Source: an uncultured Bacteroidales bacterium (GTDB lineage Bacteria > Bacteroidota > Bacteroidia > Bacteroidales > UBA4417). Taken from it: a stretch of DNA of 33,874 nt. Shown here one piece after another: positions 24,678 to 32,364 of the stretch. The stretch lies in contig CAIWMA010000193.1 of assembly GCA_903913645.1 (NCBI GenBank), positions 1 to 33,874 on the forward strand, written 5' to 3'. The translations under genes were made by a program, and so were the position numbers. The notes below the pieces were generated by a model. That model saw only the letters and a program-made list of their open reading frames with translations. It ran no database searches and was not told where the DNA came from. Each line of letters begins with the position of its first letter. Positions within the stretch are counted from its first letter, which is position 1.

Positions 24678-25460
24678 CTATTTTTTTTTCGGGAACCACG
24701 GAATAAAAGCACTTGTTTTCCTCACATATTCCTGGTATCCGGGTTTTGTTGTGTTTAATGTTTTTTCGAGCAAAGCAACTCCAGAGACTTTGATTATTAG
24801 AGCAGTCATTAAAACAGTACCTAAAACCGGCATATAACTTCCTGCCGAAATGCAGATTAAAGCATAACCGAACCAGGCAGCCGCATCGCCAAAATAATTG
24901 GGATGCCTTGTATAATGCCAGAATCCGGTGTCTAATACCTTTCCTTTGTTATTAGAATCTGCTTTAAACCTGGCAAGTTGTATATCGCCGCCTGCTTCAA
25001 ACACAAAACCGATGCCCCATACTAAAAATCCAAAAAAATCAAGGATTTCCAAATTGTTTCCGGGATAAAACTGTGCTCCCAGTAAGGGTGCAGAGATAAG
25101 CCACATCAGAACGCCTTGCAGCAGAAATACCGAAAAGAAACTGTACCACCAGTACCGGTGTTCGCCAAAGTCTTTCCTGAATTTCCGGTACCTGAAATCT
25201 TCACCCTTGCCAAGGTTACGCCATGCCAGGTAGACAGATAGGCGTAAGCCCCAGATAGCGACCATTGTCAGTAACAGGATTTTGCGCGTTTCGAAGCCTT
25301 TCGTGGAAATGAAATAAACCACGCTGGCTACCACAAATCCAAAACCCCAGAACAGGTCGACAATGCTCACATTCTTTATTCTAATACTGATAAGCCAAAG
25401 CAAGGTCATCATCGACATGATGGCAGCAAAAGCTAAAAGGTAAATCTGATAAAATGCCAT
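24678..25460 (-). CDS. DUF1295 / steroid 5-alpha-reductase-like membrane protein
   Basis: A 260-residue protein with about six to seven membrane helices. Family signatures: SIVDLFWGFGFVVAS, WGLRLSVYLAWRNLGKGEDFRY with R-Y-x-x-x-R, and the C-terminal GFWHYTRHPNYFGDAAAWFG with the H-Y-x-R-H-P-N-Y-F-G cofactor motif shared with isoprenylcysteine methyltransferases and steroid reductases. Members reduce or methylate lipid-like substrates using NADPH or SAM, but the bacterial substrate is not established. It follows the DUF1475-type gene by 9 bases and is the last gene of a run starting at cydA. Confidence 0.85.
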   Translation of the reverse strand: MAFYQIYLLAFAAIMSMMTLLWLISIRIKNVSIVDLFWGFGFVVASVVYFISTKGFETRKILLLTMVAIWGLRLSVYLAWRNLGKGEDFRYRKFRKDFGEHRYWWYSFFSVFLLQGVLMWLISAPLLGAQFYPGNNLEILDFFGFLVWGIGFVFEAGGDIQLARFKADSNNKGKVLDTGFWHYTRHPNYFGDAAAWFGYALICISAGSYMPVLGTVLMTALIIKVSGVALLEKTLNTTKPGYQEYVRKTSAFIPWFPKKK

Positions 25461-25469
25461 AGGTTTATT

Positions 25470-25817
25470 TTATTGGTTTTGCATGAGTGACCGAAAATGT
25501 TTCCCAAGCCAGAACCGCCTGAAGTCATCATTTGATTTGTATAAAGCAATTGTTGTGTATAAACATGCGATAAAGTTGCCTAAAATCAGTATCAAAAGTA
25601 TCCATAAAAGTGCCGTCTGCCAGCTTTTTTCGCGGTAAATTATCCAGGCCGAAAACAGGAAAAAGCCGATATACACATCAACTAAACTCACTTTTCCCCA
25701 TGCCAGGGAAAACAGGATGCCGCCTTCTTTAAAGAAGTCTCCTGCTACAAATGCATACGCCAAGGTAAGGAACATCGTAATGGTTCCTGCAATGGCCAAT
25801 ATTTTGGATATTTTCAT
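25470..25817 (-). CDS. DUF1475-like small membrane protein
   Basis: A 115-residue protein with three to four hydrophobic helices: ILAIAGTITMFLTLAYAFVAG, SLVDVYIGFFLFSAWIIYREKSW and ALLWILLILILGNFIACLYTTIAL. The D-V-Y-x-G-F / A-W-x-x-Y-R-E / L-G-N-x-x-x-C-L-Y pattern is as recalled for DUF1475 proteins, which have no known function. It lies 12 bases after cydB and 9 before the DUF1295 gene, so it is part of the cyd transcription unit. Confidence 0.6.
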   Translation of the reverse strand: MKISKILAIAGTITMFLTLAYAFVAGDFFKEGGILFSLAWGKVSLVDVYIGFFLFSAWIIYREKSWQTALLWILLILILGNFIACLYTTIALYKSNDDFRRFWLGKHFRSLMQNQ

Positions 25818-25829
25818 GCTCTTTAAAAT

Positions 25830-26864
25830 TTAGTAACTCATATCGTCAAGTACAACTTTTCCTCTGAAGGTCCTGAAAAGGAAAATTGTATAGATTAAAA
25901 CCAGCGGTGCACCAATCATTACAAAAGTGAGAATGATACTTAGCGATTTTTGAGATGCGGCACTGTTAGCAATGGTAAGTGAAAACGTATTGTTAATACT
26001 TGAAATTAAAAGATTTGGATACAGGCCAATGGCAATAGTGACCAGCAACAACGATGTGAGCGTTGCCGAAGTCATAAAGGCCAGCCAGTATTTTTTCTTT
26101 ACAATCAATCTTCTTTCGTTCAGTAATAGCAACAAAGTGATGACTGGAATAGCAAACAGAACGGGTGTTTCTTTGAAATCATCCAATGCATGAGGCACAT
26201 AAACCAATGTTGCTATGGAAAGCATAACATAGCAGATCGTGAATAACATACCTGCGATTTTCGAAATGTAATCGAGCCGGTCGGCTAACTTGTCCTTCGT
26301 TTTCATTACCAGGTATACTGAGCCATGCAATGCAAACAATGCCACAACTGTTAATCCGGTAAGGATCGCATAGGGATTGAAAACATCCAGAAGCCCTCCT
26401 TTGTAAATCATATTTCCGTCAATCGGGATTCCGATTACAACGTTTCCAAGCACGACTCCAAGTGTAAAGCCAACCAGCGTGCTGGATACAGAATATGTAA
26501 TATCCCAGAGTTTACGCCACCAGAGCATAGTTTCCTTACTTCTGAATTCGATTGCTATCGCCCGCAATATCAGCATAACCAGGAAAAGGATAAATGGTAT
26601 ATAAAATGCTGAAAGCAAAGTGGCATATACTTTCGGGAAACCAGCAAAAAGTGTCCCTCCCCCGATTACAAGCCATACTTCATTGCCATCCCACACCGGG
26701 CCGATTGCGTTGAGGGCGATCCGGCGACTTTCTTCTTTTCTCAGAAACAGGTGAACCGTACCAGCTCCCAGGTCAAAGCCATCAAGTATTGCATACCCGC
26801 TGAATACCGCCCCGATTACCAGGAACATCCATGTTCCTAGTTCTATATTTAAAAATGTCGCCAT
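25830..26864 (-). CDS. cydB: Cytochrome bd ubiquinol oxidase subunit II
   Basis: A 344-residue inner membrane protein with about eight helices. Signature: GFDLGAGTVHLFLRK followed by ALNAIGPVWDGNEVWLVIGGGTLFAGFP, which is characteristic of CydB; the central LRAIAIEFRSK region is also conserved. CydB forms the non-haem partner of CydA in the high-affinity quinol oxidase that reduces O2 to water. The ATG overlaps the cydA stop by one base (TAATG), so the two are translationally coupled. Downstream lies the DUF1475-like gene. Confidence 0.95.
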   Translation of the reverse strand: MATFLNIELGTWMFLVIGAVFSGYAILDGFDLGAGTVHLFLRKEESRRIALNAIGPVWDGNEVWLVIGGGTLFAGFPKVYATLLSAFYIPFILFLVMLILRAIAIEFRSKETMLWWRKLWDITYSVSSTLVGFTLGVVLGNVVIGIPIDGNMIYKGGLLDVFNPYAILTGLTVVALFALHGSVYLVMKTKDKLADRLDYISKIAGMLFTICYVMLSIATLVYVPHALDDFKETPVLFAIPVITLLLLLNERRLIVKKKYWLAFMTSATLTSLLLVTIAIGLYPNLLISSINNTFSLTIANSAASQKSLSIILTFVMIGAPLVLIYTIFLFRTFRGKVVLDDMSY

Positions 26865-28228
26865 TAGTTTGACATTAACTTAGAATGAGAATATTCCTTG
26901 TTCGATTCATGAGAATCCAATCCTGTCTGTATTTTTTTATTCAGCAGGTATATAAATAAGCCGAATAAAACCAAATACAAAAGTGTGAAAAGTATTAGGG
27001 AAAACATGACTTGTCCGGATTTTACATTCTCAGACAAGGCATCCGATGTTCGTAAAAGTCCGTATACTACCCATGGCTGCCGGCCTACTTCGGCTGAATA
27101 CCACCCAACCTGGTTTGCAATTTGCGGAAGCACTACCGAAAAACTGAAAATCGCCATCAGCCAGCGTTGATTGAACAGTTTACCTTTCCACCATAAAAAC
27201 AACGCAAGCAGCGTGAGCCCGATAAGCGCCATACCAATAGCAATCATAATGTGATAGGTCTGGAAGACGAAATTAACCTGGCTTGGCCTGTCGTTTTTGT
27301 TGAAAGCATTGAGCCCTTTTACGGGAGTTGTAAAGTTCTGATAAAGCAGGAATGTAAGCCCTCCGGGGATTTTTACACCGGTAACTTCCTGTTTCGAATC
27401 GTTCACCCAGCCGAACATGTACATATCGGCAACAGCTAAACTATCGTAATGACCCTCGAATGAGGCAAGTTTTGCCGGCTGGTTTTCCGCCACACCGGTG
27501 GCTGAACCATGCCCCGTTACTAATTGAGCAAGAGCTGATATGGCTGCTATAATAAGGATGGCACCAAAAGCCTTTTTTGATTGTTCTACATGCCTGTTTT
27601 TCAGAATATAATACGCATGAACGCTCAGCACCAGAAACGTGCCTGCCAGAAAAGCAGCAATCCATACATGTAATATCCTGTCTAATGATGACGGATTGAA
27701 AACCATTGCCCAGAAATCGGTGATCTCGGCTCGTGCATTCATGCCTTCTCCAACAATTTTAAATCCGGCCGGAGTTTGCTGCCACGAGTTTGCAACCACA
27801 ATCCAAATAGCCGAAAACATAGAACCAAGCGTTACCATCACAGTTGAGAAAAAATGCACCCTCGGACTTACTTTGTTCCAGCCAAATAGCAAAACCCCCA
27901 GGAAAGTTGATTCCAGCGCAAATGCAAAAACACCTTCGGCCGCTAAGGCACTGCCAAAGATATCGCCGACATATCGCGAATAAGCTGCCCAGTTGGTGCC
28001 GAACTCAAATTCCATGACGATACCGGTTGCGACCCCGATTCCGAATATCAGGGCAAAAATCCTGATCCAGAATTTGGTAAGCTGCTCATAGTGTTTGTCT
28101 TTGGTGCGGAGGTACATCCCTTCGAAAACCACCAAAGCAACTCCAAGTCCTATACTCAGTGGCGGATAGATATAATGAAAAGCAATAGTAAAGGCAAATT
28201 GTAATCGTGACAGGATTTCTACGTCCAT
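26864..28228 (-). CDS. cydA: Cytochrome bd ubiquinol oxidase subunit I
   Basis: A 454-residue inner membrane haem protein of the bd quinol oxidase, which reduces oxygen at low concentration and aids respiration under oxidative or nitrosative stress. Visible residues: H18 (haem ligand, FHYIYPP), E98 and E106 in the fifth conserved helix (AAEGVFAFALES), H187 (haem b558 ligand), K253/E258 at the quinol site (AKLASFEGH), M328 (second b558 ligand), and GRQPW (382-386). The quinol loop after E258 is short, as in the short Q-loop type. The start at 28228 gives MDVEILSRLQF, the usual N-terminus. A TGTTTAAT palindrome lies upstream, matching one before the SOUL gene. Confidence 0.97.
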   Translation of the reverse strand: MDVEILSRLQFAFTIAFHYIYPPLSIGLGVALVVFEGMYLRTKDKHYEQLTKFWIRIFALIFGIGVATGIVMEFEFGTNWAAYSRYVGDIFGSALAAEGVFAFALESTFLGVLLFGWNKVSPRVHFFSTVMVTLGSMFSAIWIVVANSWQQTPAGFKIVGEGMNARAEITDFWAMVFNPSSLDRILHVWIAAFLAGTFLVLSVHAYYILKNRHVEQSKKAFGAILIIAAISALAQLVTGHGSATGVAENQPAKLASFEGHYDSLAVADMYMFGWVNDSKQEVTGVKIPGGLTFLLYQNFTTPVKGLNAFNKNDRPSQVNFVFQTYHIMIAIGMALIGLTLLALFLWWKGKLFNQRWLMAIFSFSVVLPQIANQVGWYSAEVGRQPWVVYGLLRTSDALSENVKSGQVMFSLILFTLLYLVLFGLFIYLLNKKIQTGLDSHESNKEYSHSKLMSN

Positions 28229-28237
28229 TGTGTAAAA

Positions 28238-28284
28238 TGTTTAATAGCGTAATCTGTTTAATTTATTGACGCAATTATTAAACA
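28238..28284. promoter_or_regulatory. Operator-like palindrome and extra half-site upstream of cydA
   Basis: TGTTTAAT-N14-ATTAAACA spans 28255-28284, perfect 8-bp arms, and a third TGTTTAAT half-site sits at 28238-28245, 17 bases before the palindrome. The palindrome matches the SOUL site at 22085-22116 in arm sequence and spacer. It is close to the cydA start (28228), so it probably overlaps the promoter. Regulator unknown. Confidence 0.6.
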
Positions 28285-28348
28285 ATCCCCGAAGATATTA
28301 GTTTGCTGGAAATGGATTTTATTTTAGTTGGATTGATCTGAATCCTGT

Positions 28349-28834
28349 TTATTCTATTTTTTTTAATGCTTCGTTATATAATCCTGTCAATAATCCATTT
28401 CCCTGCCTATCGATAATAATTCCGCCATATTTGGCGGAGTCGTACTTTTTGCCTTGCCCTTCTTCAAAAAAGTAGGAATCGGCACCGATATTTATATTCC
28501 AGCCACCAGATGTGTAAACAATTGGATATTCCCCCGGGCTCAATGGAACAATATCTACCTGGAGTCTTACTTTACTTGCAATTCCATTTGTATCGAGTGT
28601 AACAATACAATATCCTCGTTTTGGAATACTGTCGATGTGTTGATTTCTTGAAATTTCATAATCTAATCTCATATAATCTCCCTGCAATAATGATCTTGGG
28701 TCGACGGGTGCAAGTTTTAACAGGACCAACTTCCCGGTCGATAGTAGTTTCTCTTTTTCCACAATTGATTTATTGAAGAGAAACAGCACCAGGATCAGGT
28801 TAAGCAGTATAACCAGCCATTTATATTTCTTCAT
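28349..28834 (-). CDS. GDYXXLXY domain protein
   Basis: A 161-residue protein with one N-terminal membrane helix (WLVILLNLILVLFLFNKSIV) and an external domain. Residues near 52-60 read LLQGDYMRLDYEI, the GDYxxLxY motif that names the family. The following segments alternate strands (RLQVDIVPL, YTSGGWNINIG). It overlaps the DUF4401 gene by 14 bases and is the last of three genes. The conserved order DUF2157-DUF4401-GDYXXLXY is found in many bacteria without known function; likely a membrane complex (inference). Confidence 0.85.
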   Translation of the reverse strand: MKKYKWLVILLNLILVLFLFNKSIVEKEKLLSTGKLVLLKLAPVDPRSLLQGDYMRLDYEISRNQHIDSIPKRGYCIVTLDTNGIASKVRLQVDIVPLSPGEYPIVYTSGGWNINIGADSYFFEEGQGKKYDSAKYGGIIIDRQGNGLLTGLYNEALKKIE

Positions 28835-29897
28835 CTGATTTGAGTTTTTTGTAAGTGAAAAAATAGAAAAGCAGAAAAATAATGCCCGTCGAAAACATGA
28901 GCATTGATTTCGTTAATAGTGTGAAATTCAAGTCGTAATAATACTGGGAAATGAAGTAGATGAACGAAAGTATCCCAATAGAAAGTCCGGTTTTATAATT
29001 TACCAAAAAGCTGAGCAGGATAATTAATAATGCGCCTGAAACAGCTGGGGAAAACGCAGTTGGCAGTAAAATCATAGTACAAGCGGTATAAATAATAATT
29101 TTTGCTCTCGTATCAGTAACTCCCATAATTCCGGCAATAATTGAAATTACATAAATCGTTACCGGGATCGTAATAATAGCTGATGCCCAAATGGCATATA
29201 CATGAGGTTCAAAAATGCCTGTTTTCCCAACAAACACTAATCCACAGACAAGTGACATTAGTAAGCCGATCCGGACAGGATTGTAGAGTTTCGAGATTAG
29301 TTTGTTTCCGGCTATAAGCTTTGCTTCATTCAGAAAAACATAGGTTAATAAAATCGTGATAATTGCATTGTAAATGTGAATCAGGTTATACACGTCATTA
29401 TTAATTATCAGGAATAAAAAACCTCCGTTGATTATCAGAATTGAAATAAACGAAAGGATATAGTTTTGCATGATTGCCAGGGTCATCAATGCAATTGCTA
29501 TAAACATGATGCTGATTATATTCTCATCAAACTTCATATAGTCAAGGCCGACGGCCAGCAAACTAAATCCTATAGCATAAGTAGAAACACTTAATGTATC
29601 TATTATCAGCTTATTAAAGCTGACATTGATCCAGATTGCAAAGGCAATTGACAATATTCCGGTAAAAACCATTCCAACCTCTGAATCATATAAACCGGCA
29701 ATCATCATGAAGCCCAGGAAAGCCAGGGTTGCCAGGAATCCTCCTAAAACAGATAGTATCTTAATTGCAATGCTTGATTTGTCGCTGTGAAGTTTTGAAT
29801 ATTCGTTTTCGATTTCAACTTCATCAAATCTGAAATTTTCACCTTCCGAGTGGAGGATAATATCCAAAGTGTTCTTAAATTCCGCTTCGCTATTCAT
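28821..29897 (-). CDS. DUF4401 membrane protein
   Basis: A 358-residue protein with a soluble N-terminal stretch of about 45 residues and about ten membrane helices. It matches the DUF4401 pattern recalled for this gene trio: GGFLATLAFLGFMMIAGLYDS, AIGFSLLAVGLDYM, and the C-terminal LLYFFTYKKLK. Function unknown. It overlaps the preceding DUF2157 gene by 8 bases and the following GDYXXLXY gene by 14, which points to translational coupling of the trio. Confidence 0.8.
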   Translation of the reverse strand: MNSEAEFKNTLDIILHSEGENFRFDEVEIENEYSKLHSDKSSIAIKILSVLGGFLATLAFLGFMMIAGLYDSEVGMVFTGILSIAFAIWINVSFNKLIIDTLSVSTYAIGFSLLAVGLDYMKFDENIISIMFIAIALMTLAIMQNYILSFISILIINGGFLFLIINNDVYNLIHIYNAIITILLTYVFLNEAKLIAGNKLISKLYNPVRIGLLMSLVCGLVFVGKTGIFEPHVYAIWASAIITIPVTIYVISIIAGIMGVTDTRAKIIIYTACTMILLPTAFSPAVSGALLIILLSFLVNYKTGLSIGILSFIYFISQYYYDLNFTLLTKSMLMFSTGIIFLLFYFFTYKKLKSDEEI

Positions 29898-30837
29898 TAT
29901 TCCATTTTTTTTGAATATCCATTAAAAGCTTTATTAAAAAAGTAACACTGATTATAATAAAAATACTTACTATGAAGAACATTGTTGCACCACTCGATAT
30001 TTTTATCAGTATGGCTGAAAAAATAATAATTACGCTGAATGGAATCACTGAGAGATAAAAACTGCTTTTTGTTTTTAGACCATAAAAAAGTCCTGCAAGA
30101 TAAATAACGATTGTAAGTATAATCAGCGCCAGAAATGATGAATTATATTTATTCTCAGCGATCCCGACAACAATGCCGGAGGTTGCAAAAAATACCGATG
30201 CTAAAGCCAGTATAATTGTAAACCAGATTGGTATTATTGCTTCTTTTCTGATTTTTGGTAAGTATAGAGAAACTGCCAATAGAATAGTATTACTGAGAAA
30301 AAGTATGGTTAGGATAAAAACTCCGGACCAATTTGGTGCGACCTGTTCTGAATACAGCATAAAGGAAGTGTTCAACAGGATAATATACACCAGCCATAAG
30401 GGTGCGTAATTCGATATTACGACCCAAAGGGTTATAAATGCCGTCCACCCCACGAAGAAATCATACGCATTTGCTCCGGTTTGGTAAATCTGACCGAATA
30501 CAGCAATCATAACTCCAACCAGAACAGATGTTCCGGTTAAAATGATATTTTTAATATTCAGGTTAAGTTTCGAGAATACAATTAGAAGGATTAAGATAAC
30601 GATAAGTCCTTCCACCATTCCGATCTTGACAAACTTATGCAGGTCAGCCCAATTATAAGCAAAGAAGAAAATTATCCCGGAAACAGAAAACCCTACTCCT
30701 AGGCTTATCAATAGAATGTGGACGAATTTCTTCCATGCAGTGGCATCAGAGTATATTTCAGCTTTCAATATCGTTTCAACTCCATTTTTAGTCCAGTTAC
30801 TGTGTCTGCTTATAATATGAATATCATCCCGTTTCAT
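29890..30837 (-). CDS. DUF2157 membrane protein
   Basis: A 315-residue protein with about nine to ten membrane helices and a short cytoplasmic N-terminus. Pattern: LISLGVGFSVSGIIFFFAYNW with the F-A-x-N-W motif typical of DUF2157, then GQIYQTGANAYDFFVGWTAFITLW, also characteristic (G-Q-x-Y-Q). It is first in the trio. The upstream spacer of 78 bases follows the VOC gene stop, so it may have its own promoter or be read through from that gene. Confidence 0.85.
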   Translation of the reverse strand: MKRDDIHIISRHSNWTKNGVETILKAEIYSDATAWKKFVHILLISLGVGFSVSGIIFFFAYNWADLHKFVKIGMVEGLIVILILLIVFSKLNLNIKNIILTGTSVLVGVMIAVFGQIYQTGANAYDFFVGWTAFITLWVVISNYAPLWLVYIILLNTSFMLYSEQVAPNWSGVFILTILFLSNTILLAVSLYLPKIRKEAIIPIWFTIILALASVFFATSGIVVGIAENKYNSSFLALIILTIVIYLAGLFYGLKTKSSFYLSVIPFSVIIIFSAILIKISSGATMFFIVSIFIIISVTFLIKLLMDIQKKWNNE

Positions 30838-30915
30838 AGTAAATTTTAAAGGTTAATTGTCAACAAAATCATTTACGAGATTTTGCCAGGTTTTTGATAA
30901 TCAAATCAGTATAAA

Positions 30916-31293
30916 CTATTTCAGTTTATCCAAATCAATTTCCTGCCCGAACTGAATCATATATTTGTTGTTGTCGTATACGGCAAATTCGCGCATGCCG
31001 TGTTCGAAATTATCGATAGGATACACTATTTCAACATTGTCTTTCAGCTCTTTCCATATTTTGTCCACATCATCGGTATGGATGTAAATGGAGCCGGTAA
31101 ACTGCGATTCTTTAAATTCAGGGTGCTGCCGTGGTTCAACAAGCATAACCTGCACATTATCGCGGCTAAGCGAAGCCCAGCCAATTTTTTCGTTCAGTTC
31201 GTCGCAGGTAAATTTCAGGATATTGGTATAGAACATAACAGTCAGGTTGAGATGTTTTGTCCAGAGCATGGGCGAAAGGCCAAGAAGTTTCAT
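30916..31293 (-). CDS. VOC-superfamily protein (glyoxalase/bleomycin-resistance-like)
   Basis: A 125-residue single VOC-fold protein: SPMLWTKHLNLTVMFYTNILKFTCDE, then VQVMLVEPRQHPEFKES, then YIHTDDVDKIWKELKDNVEIVYPIDNFEHGMREFAVYDNNKYMIQFGQE. The H-x-x-x-x-x-Y segment and the E/H-G-M-R-E-F-A-V-x-D-x-N pattern are usual for the superfamily. Such proteins bind metals or small molecules or act as lyases or antibiotic-binding proteins; a specific substrate cannot be named. It is probably monocistronic. Confidence 0.85.
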   Translation of the reverse strand: MKLLGLSPMLWTKHLNLTVMFYTNILKFTCDELNEKIGWASLSRDNVQVMLVEPRQHPEFKESQFTGSIYIHTDDVDKIWKELKDNVEIVYPIDNFEHGMREFAVYDNNKYMIQFGQEIDLDKLK

Positions 31294-31430
31294 GTTTTTC
31301 GAAGGTTAAATTACTCGCTTTTGATTTACCGGATAAATGTACAAAAGCTTTAAGTATGAAAATGAGATAACAGTTTATTGTTCGTTATTTAGCAATTAAA
31401 TCTGATTACATGATTTCCCGTTTGAAATTT

Positions 31431-31465
31431 AAAAGCCAGTGAAAGTATTCTTTTCACCGGCTTTT
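31431..31465 (-). terminator. Rho-independent terminator downstream of the T9SS gene
   Basis: AAAAGCCAGTGAAA pairs with TTTCACCGGCTTTT (14 bp with one mismatch) around a short loop. On the minus strand it is followed by TTTTAAATTT. It lies 18 bases beyond the T9SS gene stop and ends the TonB-receptor/T9SS unit. Confidence 0.7.
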
Positions 31466-31483
31466 GGACAAATTAAATTTGTT

Positions 31484-32323
31484 CTATTTGACAATATGTT
31501 TAACCAGGTTTACTTTACCATTCTGTGTGGCTTTTATAAAATACAATCCGGCAGGTAATGGTTTATCTAATGAGAGAATCTCATTTTCCGGGATAGTTTT
31601 ATAAACCAACTGCCCGTTAGAATTATAAATTTCTATTTGTGCGGTTTCTTTTCCTATAGTAATGGAGAATGAAGAAGTGGACGGATTAGGGAAAGTGCTA
31701 AGTTTGCCGGTTGTTTTCTGGTCTGCCAGACCAGTCATAAGCATACCAGTCACAATAATGTCATCAATTTTCGAAATTCCTGCAGCTGTAATTGCGGGTA
31801 ATGAAATATCATTATTCGAAGCCATGATCCAGCGGATATAAACCAGGTTTGCCTGGTTCTGGCAATCAGCAGGCAGATCAAGATTGGAGATCACTCCTGT
31901 TGTCCAGTTGTTGGCTGAAGTAATGGTTCCACCTGGTACATCAGTCCAGGTAGAAGTACTTCCTGCTTTATATTGAAGTTTAAAATCTTTAGGTCCGCCA
32001 TTTGTTCCTCCGGCTTGTTGTTTGGAAGAGATCTTCACATGATCATAGCCTGTAGTTACAAACCTGATATTCCAGTTTTTAACATCCATTCCATTATCCC
32101 AATTGGTGGCTTGTGCAGCAAAATCGGTAGCACCGTTTTTCATCACAATGGGGCCAGCGCCTTCAATCCGCAAGACTTGGGAAAGATTTAATGTATTAGC
32201 ACTATTCTGAACAGTATCTGACAATTTGTTGTTTGGGAAAGTCCATTTTACAATTTCTTCCTGTGCCTGAACGAATAGAAAAAGAGGAAGCAGAAATGCA
32301 AGTAAGAGTAATTTTTTCATCAT
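31484..32323 (-). CDS. Secreted protein with T9SS type A sorting domain
   Basis: A 279-residue secreted protein. Signal peptide MMKKLLLLAFLLPLFLFVQAQ (Met2 may also start). The middle (about 25-195) has a beta-sandwich pattern with WTFPNNKLSDT and FKLQYKAGSTSTWTDVPGG, as in Bacteroidetes jelly-roll or choice-of-anchor regions that precede secreted enzymes. The C-terminus is a sorting domain: STFPNPSTSSFSI (about 208-220), AQIEIYNSNGQLVYK, LPAGLYFIKATQNGKVNLVKHIVK. No enzymatic motif is visible. It begins 41 bases after the TonB-dependent receptor stop with no terminator between, so it is probably in the same operon. Confidence 0.8.
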   Translation of the reverse strand: MMKKLLLLAFLLPLFLFVQAQEEIVKWTFPNNKLSDTVQNSANTLNLSQVLRIEGAGPIVMKNGATDFAAQATNWDNGMDVKNWNIRFVTTGYDHVKISSKQQAGGTNGGPKDFKLQYKAGSTSTWTDVPGGTITSANNWTTGVISNLDLPADCQNQANLVYIRWIMASNNDISLPAITAAGISKIDDIIVTGMLMTGLADQKTTGKLSTFPNPSTSSFSITIGKETAQIEIYNSNGQLVYKTIPENEILSLDKPLPAGLYFIKATQNGKVNLVKHIVK

Positions 32324-32364
32324 GCGATTGGTTTTAAGTGAATTATTGAAGATTTTTATTTGTT

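Noticed and set aside
27639-27983. Plus-strand open frame of 114 codons
   Set aside because: Antisense to cydA, which is unambiguous.
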